NCBI GenBank assembly: GCA_030680295.1
Contig: JAUXVU010000033.1
Coordinates: forward strand, 62,001-126,000
Direction: 5' to 3'
DNA: 64,000 nt
Source: Moraxellaceae bacterium
GTDB lineage: Bacteria; Pseudomonadota; Gammaproteobacteria; Pseudomonadales; Moraxellaceae
The position numbers and the translations under genes are program-made. Positions 1-11,060 of this stretch are shown here, piece by piece. The notes under the pieces were generated by a model. The model saw only the letters and a list, made by a program, of their open reading frames with translations, did no database searches and was not told where the DNA came from. The first letter of the stretch is position 1; every line of letters begins with the position of its first letter.

Positions 1-2227
1 AACTCCCTACCAAAGTCAGCGTTGTTTCCTGCCCTAATAGCTGCCCCACTAAACCAGACGCCGACAGTCCAGTTTCACTATTAAAGCTCACTACACCAGA
101 GACATTACTGTACTGCAATCGCTGCTTAGGTAGACCAACCGTAGCACCCTGTAACGTTGCATCAACCTGCACTTGCGGATTAGGACTAGCCAAAGGAATT
201 GTCAGCGCTAAGCTCGCCTTACTTGGCCCTTCTAGCGATATGATTTTGGCTAACCCTGCAGTAGTTTTCGCCAACGGTGAATCTGCTAACAAACGCTGTA
301 GATCCGTTAAATTCATGTCTAGCTGTGTATTGATCTGAAGTACCGACTTCGCCAAATCAGGAATTTCAGCACGTAACTCTGATGCTTTGGCAGACATAAT
401 ATTTGCACTGGTACCCGTTACGGTTAATGCACGCCCACGAATAGAAACATTACCATTTAGTCCATTAACTGCTGGCCAACCACTGACATAATCAAGCGAC
501 GCACTACGCACCGGCAATGACATTTCAAATTGACCAGGCAATTTGGCATACGGACCAATCTCTCCGCTATAAATAAAGTCACCGTTAGTCACTTCACCCG
601 CCTTTAAAGCGCCTTGTAGCCAAGCAAGCGTGCCGTCACCGGCCTGTGGCCACGGGACATAACGGTAACCCTGGTTAATTTGCGCATTATTGAGCCTAGC
701 CAGTAGATCAATTCGCGAAGGCAAAGCCGAATTGGTTGATAGACGAACACTGAACTGAGCATGACCTTTGGCATGAGCATTTGCCACTTGCAACACGCCT
801 GAATCGATATGCCATCCATTAGCCTCCTGAAACCAGCGTAATCCGCCACTTAAGGCATTAATTGCAATCGGCTCACGAAAAACCGTATGCAAATCCACTT
901 CAGCGCGCGCAGTATCAAGATAACCAATGCCTTTTTCTGGCGTCGCATCAAACCAGCCGGCCAAGCCCTGAACTGCAGGTGTTTTTGTCGTTTTATTTAG
1001 TGCTAATGCTTTGAACTCGGCTGATACCTGTCGCCACTGCCAGTTACTTTCCTCATCTTTTTTCAAAAATAAGCGCAGACGAGGCACCATCCCTTTGGGT
1101 TGTAAAGTCTTTAGCTCATTAACAATGTCTTTTGGCAGTACGCTATATGGCATCACAAGTGCTACTAGGTTCTCCAGTCGCATTTGCGCTAAAGCAAGCT
1201 CTAAACCATCTGTTTGTTGTCGCAAAACAACCCGACGCAGAGGCATTGCTTGCTCGTTTATCAAACCCGAAAGTTTGTCTGCCTGAATGCTCCATAGCGA
1301 TGCTTCACGCTGCCCCTTCAATACGCCAGAGACATCGCTTAAGGCAAAGCGACCATATTCGGGCACCTCAAACACAGCTGAGGCTTTAGCCAAAATCACA
1401 CTCACGTCAGGTAGCTTTCCGCGCTCAGCATTCAGCCACACCATCGCAGCACCCGACAGCTGTTGAGCCCGCCATGGTTCCGGCAGTAATACCTGCCATA
1501 CCTGCCAATCGGATAACTCGGCAATATCAAGATAGGCTTGCCAATGCTGATTACGCCAAACAAGCGGATCACCATCCACTTGAAAAATTAAACGTTGCTG
1601 TGTAACTGAATCACCTATGCGAAACTCAGCCATCATTCGGTAGTCATTTGGCAAACTTTGTTGCTGGATTTTAATGTTTGATATGCGCTGAGGTAACTGA
1701 GCCTCAAGCTCCCAAAACAACTGACTATTCGTTAAACCAATTATTGGTTGCTTAAGTAGCCAACGTAGATTGTTCTCAACATTTTCGCTATCACTGCGCT
1801 TAAGATGAGCAAATTCTTTGACACTGACCTTCCCACTTGCATCTTGCATCAAGGTCAAACTCAACCCTTCTACCGCAATCGCCAAACGCGGACTAAAACT
1901 ACGCAAGCTTGCCAACCAGTTAGGCTGCACTGACACTTTAGGAATGGTTAATAAAACATGGGTGGGGTCATCTGGATGGAATAGCTCAATATCTGTGGCC
2001 GTTAATACCGGACTCATCACCGGCCAGCTACCTTCTAGATCACCAATTCGAAGATAAACACCTGCTTGCTCAGAAAGAGTTTGCTCTAGCCATGCTTTTT
2101 GATCGGACACTAATGGAAAAAATTCGCGACCAAGGCCAACCACCACTGCTAACGGAATCAAAGTAAACGCCAACAGCCACAGCATGGCATGTAGGGTTTG
2201 ATCCAGTTTAGTGATTATGCGCCGCAT
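1..2227 (-). CDS. yhdP: YhdP/AsmA-like envelope lipid-transport protein (3' end beyond window)
   Basis: An open frame of 742 codons runs from the ATG at 2227 to the left edge without a stop, so the C-terminal part is missing; the family is usually about 1270 residues. Residues about 12-32 form one N-terminal membrane segment (AMLWLLAFTLIPLAVVVGLG), followed by a long periplasmic part of beta-rich, AsmA-like character. In E. coli, YhdP acts with TamB and YdbH in moving phospholipid between inner and outer membrane. The gene lies 28 bp after rng, as the last visible gene of the mreB-mreC-mreD-maf-rng series, which is the order seen in pseudomonads. The family call rests on sequence character plus this position. 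Confidence 0.82.
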   Translation of the reverse strand, partial: MRRIITKLDQTLHAMLWLLAFTLIPLAVVVGLGREFFPLVSDQKAWLEQTLSEQAGVYLRIGDLEGSWPVMSPVLTATDIELFHPDDPTHVLLTIPKVSVQPNWLASLRSFSPRLAIAVEGLSLTLMQDASGKVSVKEFAHLKRSDSENVENNLRWLLKQPIIGLTNSQLFWELEAQLPQRISNIKIQQQSLPNDYRMMAEFRIGDSVTQQRLIFQVDGDPLVWRNQHWQAYLDIAELSDWQVWQVLLPEPWRAQQLSGAAMVWLNAERGKLPDVSVILAKASAVFEVPEYGRFALSDVSGVLKGQREASLWSIQADKLSGLINEQAMPLRRVVLRQQTDGLELALAQMRLENLVALVMPYSVLPKDIVNELKTLQPKGMVPRLRLFLKKDEESNWQWRQVSAEFKALALNKTTKTPAVQGLAGWFDATPEKGIGYLDTARAEVDLHTVFREPIAINALSGGLRWFQEANGWHIDSGVLQVANAHAKGHAQFSVRLSTNSALPSRIDLLARLNNAQINQGYRYVPWPQAGDGTLAWLQGALKAGEVTNGDFIYSGEIGPYAKLPGQFEMSLPVRSASLDYVSGWPAVNGLNGNVSIRGRALTVTGTSANIMSAKASELRAEIPDLAKSVLQINTQLDMNLTDLQRLLADSPLAKTTAGLAKIISLEGPSKASLALTIPLASPNPQVQVDATLQGATVGLPKQRLQYSNVSGVVSFNSETGLSASGLVGQLLGQETTLTLVGS

Positions 2228-2255
2228 CGTTAGGCCTCGGGATTAGCACATGGCA

Positions 2256-3737
2256 TTAAAGCAGCACCACGTCGTATTGTTCCTGGCTATATACAGGCTC
2301 AACTTGTAGCCGAATGGGCCGCCCAATAAATAACTCTAAATCCGCTACAGCTGATGATAACTCACCTAAAAAACGATCAATCACGCGCTGACTTGCCACA
2401 ATGCAATAAGCATTGGCTACTTCATAGGCACGGGCAGCACGTAACACTTCTCTAAATACCTCAAAACAAACCGTTTCAACTGTTTTTAATGCCCCACGCC
2501 CAGCACAAACAGGGCAAGGCTCACATAACACATGAGCCAATGACTCACGCGTGCGTTTGCGCGTCATTTCCACTAAGCCCAACTCAGATACTTGGGTTAT
2601 TTTTGTTTTGGCATAGTCGCGCGTCAGCATTTTCTCAAACGATCGTAGCACCTGTAGACGATGCTCTTCTTCGCTCATATCGATAAAGTCGATAATGATG
2701 ATGCCGCCTAAATTGCGTAAACGTAGCTGCCTAGCAATGACATGTGTAGCTTCAAGATTAGTCTTATAAACGGTGTCTTCTAAACTTCGTGCACCAACAA
2801 ACGAGCCTGTATTTACATCTACTGTGGTCATTGCCTCAGTTTGATCAATAATGACGTAACCACCTGACTTCAGCATGATTTTTTGCTGTAATGCTTTTTG
2901 TAAGTCATCTTCGACGTTATAAAGATCAAATAATGGTCGCTCGCCCGGATAGTGCTCTAATAAAGCCGTGGCTTGCGGCATAAACTCTTGCGTAAACTGC
3001 TGTGCTTTTTGATAGGTTTCGCGTGAATCAATCCATACTTTGGCAATTTGCGTACCCACTAAGTCACGCAAAATCCTTAACGATAGCGGCAACTCCTCGC
3101 TAATTAGCGCAGGGCCTTCAGTCACCTGAACACGTGCACGAATATGCCGCCAGAGTTTAAGCAAAAATTCCATGTCTCTGCGCAGCTCGTCTTCACCAAC
3201 CCCTTCAGCCACCGTGCGCACAATAAAGCCGCCACCCAACTCATCAGCCAATGCCTGATGCAGATCACTGACCAATTGCTTTAGCCGATTTCGCTCTACA
3301 TCGTCTTCAATTTTCTGTGAAATGCCAATCTGATCGCCGTAGGGCATATACACCAGAAAACGTGAGGGAATAGACAAATCCATGGTCAGGCGAGCACCTT
3401 TGCTGCCGATCATGTCTTTCATGACCTGTACGGTAATTGAGCGGCCTTCATGTAGGGAACCCTGAATAGCTTCCGGTCGCGCGCCGTCGGGTGACATGCG
3501 CATATCCGTGAGGTGCAAAAACGCAGTTCGCTCCAGTCCCACATCAATAAAAGCAGACTGCATGCCAGGCAAAACTCGCACCACACGTCCACGATAAATA
3601 TTGCCAACTAGACCGCGGCGTGACTCACGCTCCACAAACAGCTCTTGCACCACCCCATTTTCAACAAGGGCAACACGTGTTTCCATCGGGGTGACATTGA
3701 TCAGGATTTCATCGGTATTGGGCATCTTCAATGTCAT
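2256..3737 (-). CDS. rng: Ribonuclease G
   Basis: Endoribonuclease of the RNase E/G family, acting in 16S rRNA 5' maturation and mRNA decay. An S1 domain lies near residues 35-130. The metal-binding aspartates sit in TTVDVNTG and IIIIDFIDM, and a CPVC pair (CEPCPVCAGRG) gives the zinc link. There is no RNase E-like C-terminal scaffold, so this is RNase G and not RNase E. The ATG at 3737 overlaps the maf stop as ATGA and has a GGGGTG ribosome site. An ATG four codons later (3725) would give 489 residues, the E. coli length, and puts the catalytic aspartates at 303 and 346 as in RNase E; that start is possible too. Confidence 0.95.
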   Translation of the reverse strand: MTLKMPNTDEILINVTPMETRVALVENGVVQELFVERESRRGLVGNIYRGRVVRVLPGMQSAFIDVGLERTAFLHLTDMRMSPDGARPEAIQGSLHEGRSITVQVMKDMIGSKGARLTMDLSIPSRFLVYMPYGDQIGISQKIEDDVERNRLKQLVSDLHQALADELGGGFIVRTVAEGVGEDELRRDMEFLLKLWRHIRARVQVTEGPALISEELPLSLRILRDLVGTQIAKVWIDSRETYQKAQQFTQEFMPQATALLEHYPGERPLFDLYNVEDDLQKALQQKIMLKSGGYVIIDQTEAMTTVDVNTGSFVGARSLEDTVYKTNLEATHVIARQLRLRNLGGIIIIDFIDMSEEEHRLQVLRSFEKMLTRDYAKTKITQVSELGLVEMTRKRTRESLAHVLCEPCPVCAGRGALKTVETVCFEVFREVLRAARAYEVANAYCIVASQRVIDRFLGELSSAVADLELFIGRPIRLQVEPVYSQEQYDVVLL

Positions 3738-4315
3738 TTAACACCCCATAACGGAAAGTTTGCTTGGCGCAACAGGTTGGCTGTTTCAGCTAATGGCAAT
3801 CCCACCACGTTGCTATAACTACCACTTAGCTGCGTTATATAAATTGCGGCAAGACCTTGTACCGCATAAGCACCCGCCTTGTCACAAGGCTCGCCCGTCT
3901 GCCAATACAATAACTGCTCATGGCTTGGGATCGGTAAAAAACTCACTGCCGTAGATACCGCCTGCGCACATAGTTTTCCTCTATGCCATAAGGCAACTGC
4001 AGTCACTACACAGTGATCAAGACTAGGTAATAAAGCCCAAATTCGTTGAGCATCAGAGAAAGACAACGGTTTACCAAGAATTTCGCCACCAGCATAAACG
4101 GTAGTGTCAGCCGCTAGCACAAAGTCGTCATCCGCAATGGCGTTAGCCTTAACTGCAGCCAAGGCTTTTGCTTGTGCCAAACGCAGCACATAAGACGTGG
4201 CGCTTTCTTGCTCCAGCAGAGTTTCATCGACGTCAACATCTAGCACGATTGGCTCAAGACCAATCTGCTGAAGTAACTCGCGTCGTCTAGGCGAGCGAGA
4301 GGCTAAATAAAGCAT
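3734..4315 (-). CDS. maf: Maf-family nucleotide pyrophosphatase (dTTP/UTP type)
   Basis: Nucleoside triphosphate pyrophosphatase that clears non-canonical or excess pyrimidine nucleotides; homologues are E. coli YhdE and B. subtilis Maf. The N-terminal SRSPRR motif binds phosphate and LAADTTV carries the catalytic aspartate. The 193-residue length is normal. I chose the ATG at 4315, preceded by AGGGA at suitable spacing, over a GTG one codon upstream. The gene sits between mreD and rng in the shape operon and overlaps rng by four bases, which suggests translational coupling. Confidence 0.93.
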   Translation of the reverse strand: MLYLASRSPRRRELLQQIGLEPIVLDVDVDETLLEQESATSYVLRLAQAKALAAVKANAIADDDFVLAADTTVYAGGEILGKPLSFSDAQRIWALLPSLDHCVVTAVALWHRGKLCAQAVSTAVSFLPIPSHEQLLYWQTGEPCDKAGAYAVQGLAAIYITQLSGSYSNVVGLPLAETANLLRQANFPLWGVK

Positions 4316-4342
4316 CACTATTCCCTGTTGCAGAGTGCAAAA

Positions 4343-4819
4343 TCAGCTGCGTTGGGACCACTGAATCAGCATCAGCATAATAGCCGGCCAAATTAATGTG
4401 CTAGCCGCAATACCCGGCAGCTGATGCACCAAGTCACCCCCCAACCCAGTCCAGAGATGCAACACAGATTGAACTGCTCTTGCGACAATAACCAGACCCA
4501 AAACCAGCAGAGTACTTTGGCGCATGGATAGCACTCCGCCCCAGCGCTTAGTCATGCTAGCCAAGTAGGCAGCGACCAAAATTGCCGTGCCATGAAATGC
4601 GAGTGGCGTGGCCAGCAGCACATCTAGCAAGAGTCCAATAATGAGTGCCATCCAGATGCCAATATAAGATGGCGCATGCATCACCCAAAACACAACAACC
4701 AGCAACACCCAGTCTGGCCGCCACAGCAACAAGGGCTCAGCCACTGGCATTACGCTAAAAAGCATAGCCACTAAAATGCTGACAACTATGGCCCAGAAAG
4801 GATTAACGCGTCTCGCCAT
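4343..4819 (-). CDS. mreD: Rod-shape determining protein MreD
   Basis: Integral inner-membrane protein of the elongasome, linking MreB/MreC to the lateral-wall synthesis machinery. The 158 residues contain about five hydrophobic segments (for example AIVVSILVAMLF, VLLVVVFWVMHA, GIWMALIIGLLLDVLL). I chose the ATG at 4819, which has a GGAG site just upstream and overlaps the end of mreC by 17 bp. A longer frame to 4876 would add 19 residues with no similarity to MreD N-termini. Length and position after mreC fit the family (162 residues in E. coli). Confidence 0.92.
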   Translation of the reverse strand: MARRVNPFWAIVVSILVAMLFSVMPVAEPLLLWRPDWVLLVVVFWVMHAPSYIGIWMALIIGLLLDVLLATPLAFHGTAILVAAYLASMTKRWGGVLSMRQSTLLVLGLVIVARAVQSVLHLWTGLGGDLVHQLPGIAASTLIWPAIMLMLIQWSQRS

Positions 4820-5681
4820 TTTGGCTCTCCTCTGGACGCAACAATATGCTACTGGCGGGACGATCAAATAGAGCAAGCAAGAAGCGACTACGATCTAGGT
4901 TTGCAATTGGGCGCGCGGTAATATCCAAAAATTGATCATCACCCAAGCGACGGATTTTAGTGACTCTGGCCACTGGGTAACCCGCAGGGAAATCATTGCC
5001 TAAACCTGAAGTCGTGAGTAAGTCACCAATTTTAATATCTGACTTTTCCGGCACAAACTGCAAGCTCAGCTCATCCGCATCACCGGTGCCATTTAAAATG
5101 GCACGAATACCGGTACGATTGACGCGTACAGGTACCGAGTGTGTGCGATCCGTCAACAAAATAACCCGTGCCGTTTGTCGACCAATACGATGAATTCGGC
5201 CCATCACGCCATTTGCATCTAAAACCGGCTGGCCACGATAAAGCTTTACACCGGGTTCATTACGAATGATGACAATTTTACGTGAGGGATCCGGATCCAC
5301 TCCGATAACCTCGACTAGTCTCACCGCAGCAGGCACATCAAGCTCGGCTTCACTTAATCGGCGGAGCTCAGTATTCTCACTCATTAACTGAGGCAGACGC
5401 TGTAACTGAGCGGCGTATAGCAGATTTTGCTTACGCAACTGGTTGTTTTCATCTTGTAGCGCCGCCCCCAAGCGAACGCTTTCGCTAATTTGCTCAATCA
5501 GACGCCCCGGCACTGCCATCGCAACATAAGCCGGTTCCATTAACGAATACACACCTTGACGCGCGCTCAAGGCTGCCGGAACCCGCACCAAGTCGGCATA
5601 AAAAACACCCAAGGCAATCATTAGAGCCATGACAAAATGTCGGCGATCGCTATTATTTTTAGAAAAAATCGACGTTTTAAT
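4803..5681 (-). CDS. mreC: Rod-shape determining protein MreC, probable ATT start
   Basis: Periplasmic elongasome protein with a short cytoplasmic tail, one membrane helix (about residues 15-35), a coiled coil (about 55-95) and a beta-rich C-terminal domain with conserved stretches such as GVMGRI and LLTTSGLG. The start is unusual. The longest frame opens at a TTG (5747), but that lies inside a likely promoter. An ATT at 5681 has GGAG six bases upstream, and the protein then begins with KTSIFS, which lines up with MKPIFS of E. coli MreC. A GTG at 5693 lacks a ribosome site. Gene identity is firm; the start is inferred. Confidence 0.9.
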   Translation of the reverse strand: MKTSIFSKNNSDRRHFVMALMIALGVFYADLVRVPAALSARQGVYSLMEPAYVAMAVPGRLIEQISESVRLGAALQDENNQLRKQNLLYAAQLQRLPQLMSENTELRRLSEAELDVPAAVRLVEVIGVDPDPSRKIVIIRNEPGVKLYRGQPVLDANGVMGRIHRIGRQTARVILLTDRTHSVPVRVNRTGIRAILNGTGDADELSLQFVPEKSDIKIGDLLTTSGLGNDFPAGYPVARVTKIRRLGDDQFLDITARPIANLDRSRFLLALFDRPASSILLRPEESQNGETR

Positions 5682-5718
5682 GACCGTCTCCACACCACAA
5701 CTATCAAATGAATATGCT

Positions 5719-5747
5719 TTTATACACGTAGCAGGGTCGATGACCAA
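5719..5747 (-). promoter_or_regulatory. Candidate sigma-70 promoter for mreC-mreD-maf-rng
   Basis: On the minus strand TTGGTC (5747-5742) is followed after 17 bases by TATAAA (5724-5719), which would start transcription near 5712. It lies just after the mreB terminator, so mreC and later genes could be expressed apart from mreB. It also overlaps the upstream part of the longest mreC frame, arguing against the TTG start. Confidence 0.45.
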
Positions 5748-5756
5748 TGCCAGACG

Positions 5757-5785
5757 AAAAAAAGCCGGCGACTGCCGGCTTTTTT
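5757..5785. terminator. Bidirectional intrinsic terminator between mreB and mreC
   Basis: A-tract, then GCCGGC, loop GACT, GCCGGC and a run of six T. The stem is perfect and has A/T tracts on both sides, so it can terminate in both directions. It sits 13 bases after the mreB stop and would end or attenuate mreB transcription before mreC. Confidence 0.85.
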
Positions 5786-5797
5786 CTGCCGAAAGAC

Positions 5798-6907
<1,110 letters not shown>

Positions 6908-6923
6908 CTAAATGATGGTCAAT

Positions 6924-6952
6924 AGATTAAACAAAATGTCCATTTTGGACAA
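6924..6952 (-). promoter_or_regulatory. Candidate mreB promoter overlapping a 15-bp palindrome
   Basis: On the minus strand TTGTCC (6952-6947) and TAATCT (6929-6924) are separated by 17 bases and point toward mreB. The -35 box overlaps a perfect dyad, TGTCCA-TTT-TGGACA, at 6937-6951. A bound repressor or regulator there could control mreB, and also gatCAB on the other side. The promoter boxes are imperfect. Confidence 0.4.
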
Positions 6953-7052
6953 GGGCTGTTCTATGGTAACTTTCCGCCTCTAAAACAGTTACACCGCGCT
7001 GACGTACAGGTCTGCGCCGCACTTCTTTTGGTGCATCCACGGAGCATTTATT

Positions 7053-7340
7053 ATGGCGTTAAGCCCCGACCAAGTGGGTCGCATTGCCCACCTTGCCCGT
7101 CTACAACTTGATGACAATGAAGCCGCTAAGGTGACCGACAGCCTGAATAATATCTTGGGGCTCATTGACCAGTTGCAAGCCGCCAATACCCAAGGCATTG
7201 AACCCATGGCGCATCCGGTAGACGCCGTTCAGCATCTGCGCCCTGATGTGGTTACTGAAACCAATCAACGTGAACGTTATCAGCGTATTGCGCCAGCAGT
7301 TGATGCTGGCTGTTATTTAGTCCCGCGCGTGGTGGAGTAA
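7053..7340 (+). CDS. gatC: Asp/Glu-tRNA amidotransferase subunit C
   Basis: Small subunit of the GatCAB complex, which converts Glu-tRNA(Gln) and/or Asp-tRNA(Asn) to the amidated forms; GatC wraps around and stabilises GatA. The 95 residues match the family, with the typical N-terminal pattern [10 protein letters not shown] and the C-terminal [13 protein letters not shown] site precedes the ATG. It leads the gatC-gatA-gatB operon, with five bases to gatA. Confidence 0.95.
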   Translation: MALSPDQVGRIAHLARLQLDDNEAAKVTDSLNNILGLIDQLQAANTQGIEPMAHPVDAVQHLRPDVVTETNQRERYQRIAPAVDAGCYLVPRVVE

Positions 7341-7345
7341 TTATC

Positions 7346-8818
7346 ATGAGCTTACATACTCTCACCTTAGCCGAACTGGCTGCCGGCCTTGCCCGTCGTG
7401 ACTTTTCCAGTGTTGAACTGACTCAGCATTTTTTGGCACGTATTGATCGCTTTGATCGCGCCACTAACGGCGGCCTAAACAGCTTTATTACTGTTACACC
7501 GGAACAGGCATTAACTCAAGCTACTGCTGCCGATGAGCAACGTGCACAAGGCCATGCCTTCGCCCTAACTGGTGTGCCATTGGCGCAAAAAGATATTTTT
7601 TGCACTGACGGTGTGAAAACCAGCTGTGGCTCGAAAATGCTGGACAACTTTATTGCGCCCTACAATGCCGATGTCATCACCCTGTGTAATAACGCAGGCT
7701 TGGTCATGCTGGGTAAAACCAACATGGATGAGTTCGCCATGGGCTCATCAAACGAAACCTCATTTTATGGCGCCGTGAAAAACCCATGGGACACCAGTCG
7801 TGTACCCGGTGGCTCATCCGGTGGTTCAGCCGCAGCAGTTGCCGCACGTTTAGCACCGGCGGCTACCGGTACCGACACTGGTGGCTCGATTCGCCAACCG
7901 GCGGCTCTGTGTAACTTAACTGGCCTCAAGCCCAGCTATGGCCGGGTATCACGCTGGGGCATGATTGCCTTTGCGTCCAGCCTTGACCAAGCCGGCCCGA
8001 TGACACAAACCGCTGAAGACGCAGCTCTGCTGCTACAGGTCATGGCGGGTCATGACGAAAAAGACTCGACCTCTATTGATTACCCGGTGCCTGACTACAG
8101 CGCCACCCTAAACGACAGCTTACAAGGCTTACGCATTGGTCTGCCCAAGCAGTTTTTTGGCGAAGGGCTCAATGCCGATACGGCAGCACTCATTCAAGCT
8201 GCAATTAAAGAGCTGGAAAAACTCGGGGCTACCACCGTTGAAGTAGACCTGCCCAATAGTGGCCTGTCAGTACCAGCCTATTACGTCATTGCACCAGCCG
8301 AGTGCTCATCAAACTTGTCACGTTTTGATGGTGTACGTTTTGGTCATCGTTGTGATAGTCCGAAAGACTTAGAAGATTTGTATAAGCGCTCTCGTGCTGA
8401 AGGTTTTGGCGAGGAAGTTCGTCGTCGCATCATGATTGGCACTTATGCTTTATCTGCCGGTTACTACGACGCTTATTACCTGCAAGCACAAAAAGTGCGC
8501 CGCCTCATCAAGCAAGACTTTGATGTGGCATTTAGCCAGTGTGATGTGATTCTAGGCCCAACCGCACCGGAAACTGCATTTGCCTTAGGCGCCAAACAAC
8601 AAGACCCAATCGCCATGTACTTGCAAGACATCTACACCATTGCCACCAACTTGGCAGGACTACCAGGCATGAGTATCCCCGCTGGTTTTGTGCAGGGTTT
8701 ACCCGTCGGCCTACAATTGATTGGACCGTATTGGAGTGAGGCACGTTTGCTTAATGTGGCCCACCGTTATCAACAGGTCAGCGACTGGCACCGCCAGATC
8801 CCTGCGGCGTTTGCGTGA
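7346..8818 (+). CDS. gatA: Asp/Glu-tRNA amidotransferase subunit A (amidase)
   Basis: Glutaminase subunit that releases ammonia for transamidation. The amidase-signature triad is intact: Lys82 in AQKDIF, cis-Ser157 in GGSSGGSA and nucleophile Ser181 in TGGSIRQPA. The spacings of 75 and 24 residues equal those in characterised GatA. The 490-residue length is normal. It is followed by gatB ten bases later, with a GAGGAC ribosome site in the gap. Confidence 0.97.
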   Translation: MSLHTLTLAELAAGLARRDFSSVELTQHFLARIDRFDRATNGGLNSFITVTPEQALTQATAADEQRAQGHAFALTGVPLAQKDIFCTDGVKTSCGSKMLDNFIAPYNADVITLCNNAGLVMLGKTNMDEFAMGSSNETSFYGAVKNPWDTSRVPGGSSGGSAAAVAARLAPAATGTDTGGSIRQPAALCNLTGLKPSYGRVSRWGMIAFASSLDQAGPMTQTAEDAALLLQVMAGHDEKDSTSIDYPVPDYSATLNDSLQGLRIGLPKQFFGEGLNADTAALIQAAIKELEKLGATTVEVDLPNSGLSVPAYYVIAPAECSSNLSRFDGVRFGHRCDSPKDLEDLYKRSRAEGFGEEVRRRIMIGTYALSAGYYDAYYLQAQKVRRLIKQDFDVAFSQCDVILGPTAPETAFALGAKQQDPIAMYLQDIYTIATNLAGLPGMSIPAGFVQGLPVGLQLIGPYWSEARLLNVAHRYQQVSDWHRQIPAAFA

Positions 8819-8828
8819 GGACATCAGC

Positions 8829-10286
8829 ATGACTTGGGAAACCGTAATTGGCTTGGAAGTTCACGTCCAGCTCAACACCCACTCAAAAATCTTTTCTGGC
8901 AGTGCCACCACTTTTGGTGCCGAGCCCAACACGCAGGCCAGCCTTATTGACTTAGGCATGCCCGGTGTACTGCCTGTATTAAACGAAGAAGCGGTTAATC
9001 ATGCTGTTCGTTTTGGCTTAGGTATTAATGCTGAAATTGGCCGTCATTCGGTATTTGCCCGAAAGAACTACTTTTACCCTGACTTACCTAAGGGTTATCA
9101 GATATCCCAAATGGAGCTACCGATTGTTGGTAAGGGCTTTATTGATATCACCCAAGAAGATGGTTCGGTAAAACGTGTTGGCATCACCCGTGCGCATTTG
9201 GAAGAGGATGCAGGCAAGTCTTTGCATGAAGACTTTTCCGGCATGACCGGCATCGACCTTAACCGTGCCGGCACACCGCTGTTAGAGATTGTGTCTGAAC
9301 CTGACTTGCGCTCTGCCAAAGAGGCTGTGGCCTATGTCAAAGCCGTGCATGCGTTGATTCGATACTTAAATATTTCTGATGGAAACATGGCTGAAGGCTC
9401 CATGCGCTGTGATTGCAACGTCTCTGTTCGACGTGTCGGCGAGCCCTTAGGAACACGTGCTGAAATCAAAAACGTGAACTCGTTTAAGTTTGTTGAAAAA
9501 GCCATTAACTATGAAGTGCAGCGCCAAATAGATGTCATTGAAGATGGCGGTCGCGTAGTACAAGAAACTCGACTTTATGACGCCAACAAAAATGAAACTC
9601 GCTCCATGCGCAGCAAAGAAGAAGCAAACGATTACCGCTACTTCCCGGACCCTGACTTACTGCCTGTGGTCATTGATGATGAAACGTTAGCTGCCATTCG
9701 TGCCACCCTGCCCGAACTGCCAGATGCGAAACGTCAGCGCTTTGAGACTGAGCTGAGTCTGTCGACATACGATGCCAGTGTATTGGTCGCCAGTCGTGAT
9801 TTGGCTGATTATTTTGAGGCCGCTGTAGCCGCCGCGGGCGGCCCGGCCAATGCTAAACCAGTCGCTAACTGGGTGACCGGTGACCTGCTGGCATCACTTA
9901 ATCGTAATGAGCAAGACATTACCGAATCACCGGTCACGCCAGAGCAACTTGGCGGCCTAGTGCTGCGTATTTTGGACAACACCATTTCCGGCAAAATCGC
10001 TAAACAAGTTTTCCAAGCCCTGCTTAATGGTGAAGGCAGCAGTGCTGATGACATCATTGAGCGCCAAGGCCTGAAACAGGAAACGGATACTGGCGCTATT
10101 GAGGCCGTAATCAACCAAGTGATAACCGATAATGCCGCACAGGTTGAACAGTACCGTGCCGCTGACGAATCTAAACAAGCCAAACTCTTTGGCTTCTTTG
10201 TCGGTCAGGCCATGAAAGCATCACGCGGCAAAGCCAACCCTGCTATCGTCAATGAACTGCTGAAAGCAAAGTTGAGTGGGTCATGA
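8829..10286 (+). CDS. gatB: Asp/Glu-tRNA amidotransferase subunit B
   Basis: Subunit that phosphorylates the tRNA-bound Glu or Asp and binds the tRNA tail. The protein begins [15 protein letters not shown] and contains [18 protein letters not shown] and the [10 protein letters not shown] segment typical of the kinase domain, with a helical and YqeY-like tail domain in the last 180 residues. I used the ATG at 8829; a frame extending back to 8721 lies inside gatA. The stop overlaps the next gene as ATGA, so the hydrolase may be coupled to it. Confidence 0.97.
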   Translation: MTWETVIGLEVHVQLNTHSKIFSGSATTFGAEPNTQASLIDLGMPGVLPVLNEEAVNHAVRFGLGINAEIGRHSVFARKNYFYPDLPKGYQISQMELPIVGKGFIDITQEDGSVKRVGITRAHLEEDAGKSLHEDFSGMTGIDLNRAGTPLLEIVSEPDLRSAKEAVAYVKAVHALIRYLNISDGNMAEGSMRCDCNVSVRRVGEPLGTRAEIKNVNSFKFVEKAINYEVQRQIDVIEDGGRVVQETRLYDANKNETRSMRSKEEANDYRYFPDPDLLPVVIDDETLAAIRATLPELPDAKRQRFETELSLSTYDASVLVASRDLADYFEAAVAAAGGPANAKPVANWVTGDLLASLNRNEQDITESPVTPEQLGGLVLRILDNTISGKIAKQVFQALLNGEGSSADDIIERQGLKQETDTGAIEAVINQVITDNAAQVEQYRAADESKQAKLFGFFVGQAMKASRGKANPAIVNELLKAKLSGS

Positions 10287-11056
10287 CTTGGTTTTATGTA
10301 GAGCGCGGTAATGGCCGTCCATTAGTGTTATTACACGGCATTGGCATGTCTCATGCCGCTTGGGCGCCAGTACTAAACAAGTTGGCTGGACACCGTCGTG
10401 TTATCGCATTTGACATTGCAGGCTTTGGTCAAACACCCGCGCTACCTTCACCGCTGACGGCAGATGCCTTTGTCGATGGTCTACGTCAAAGCTTAAATGA
10501 CTTAGGCATCAATGAGCCCGTCGATATTGTCGGCAACTCCATGGGTGGATGGCTAGCGTTAGAGGCCGCTAAAGCAGGCCTCGCACGCTCAGTGGTTGGT
10601 ATTTCTCCTGCTGGTTTAGGTACGCACGATGATGTGCCAACTCATATCCGCCTTACATTTTCCAGCATGCGATCTGTCGCAAAATACGCGCCAGGCATTA
10701 GTAATTCGCTGTTAAAAAGCCCTTTAGTCAGGGCATTAGCAATGAGTATTCCTGTATCTATTCGCAGTTTTCGTATGCCCAGTTTTGTTGCGCAACAAGC
10801 ACTGCAAGACTTTGCCAATGCCCCTGGATTTGATGAAACATTAGAAATCATCAAACCCGTACGTGGTATCGAGCATCTCGACATGCCCATCACCATTGCC
10901 TTTGGACGTCTAGACTGGATCTTGATTGGTGAAATGCAAAAAGGTGATCGCCTGCCTGCACACAGCAAACGCTTAAAGCCATGGGGCTGGGGTCATGTGC
11001 CCATGTGGGATGACCCGGCGGGAGTCGCCAAGGTCATCCTAGAAGGAACGGCTTAA
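10283..11056 (+). CDS. Alpha/beta hydrolase, substrate unknown
   Basis: A 257-residue alpha/beta-hydrolase fold protein without signal peptide, hence probably cytoplasmic. It has the oxyanion HGIG motif near residue 19, the nucleophile elbow GNSMGG with Ser86, a candidate acid Asp211 (FGRLDW) and His238 (WGWGHVPMW). The catalytic triad therefore looks complete. It overlaps gatB by four bases at the end of the gat operon and is convergent with the giant lipoprotein gene, only four bases from that stop codon. The substrate cannot be read from the sequence; esterase or lipase-type activity is the general expectation. Confidence 0.85.
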   Translation: MTWFYVERGNGRPLVLLHGIGMSHAAWAPVLNKLAGHRRVIAFDIAGFGQTPALPSPLTADAFVDGLRQSLNDLGINEPVDIVGNSMGGWLALEAAKAGLARSVVGISPAGLGTHDDVPTHIRLTFSSMRSVAKYAPGISNSLLKSPLVRALAMSIPVSIRSFRMPSFVAQQALQDFANAPGFDETLEIIKPVRGIEHLDMPITIAFGRLDWILIGEMQKGDRLPAHSKRLKPWGWGHVPMWDDPAGVAKVILEGTA

Positions 11057-11060
11057 ACGC

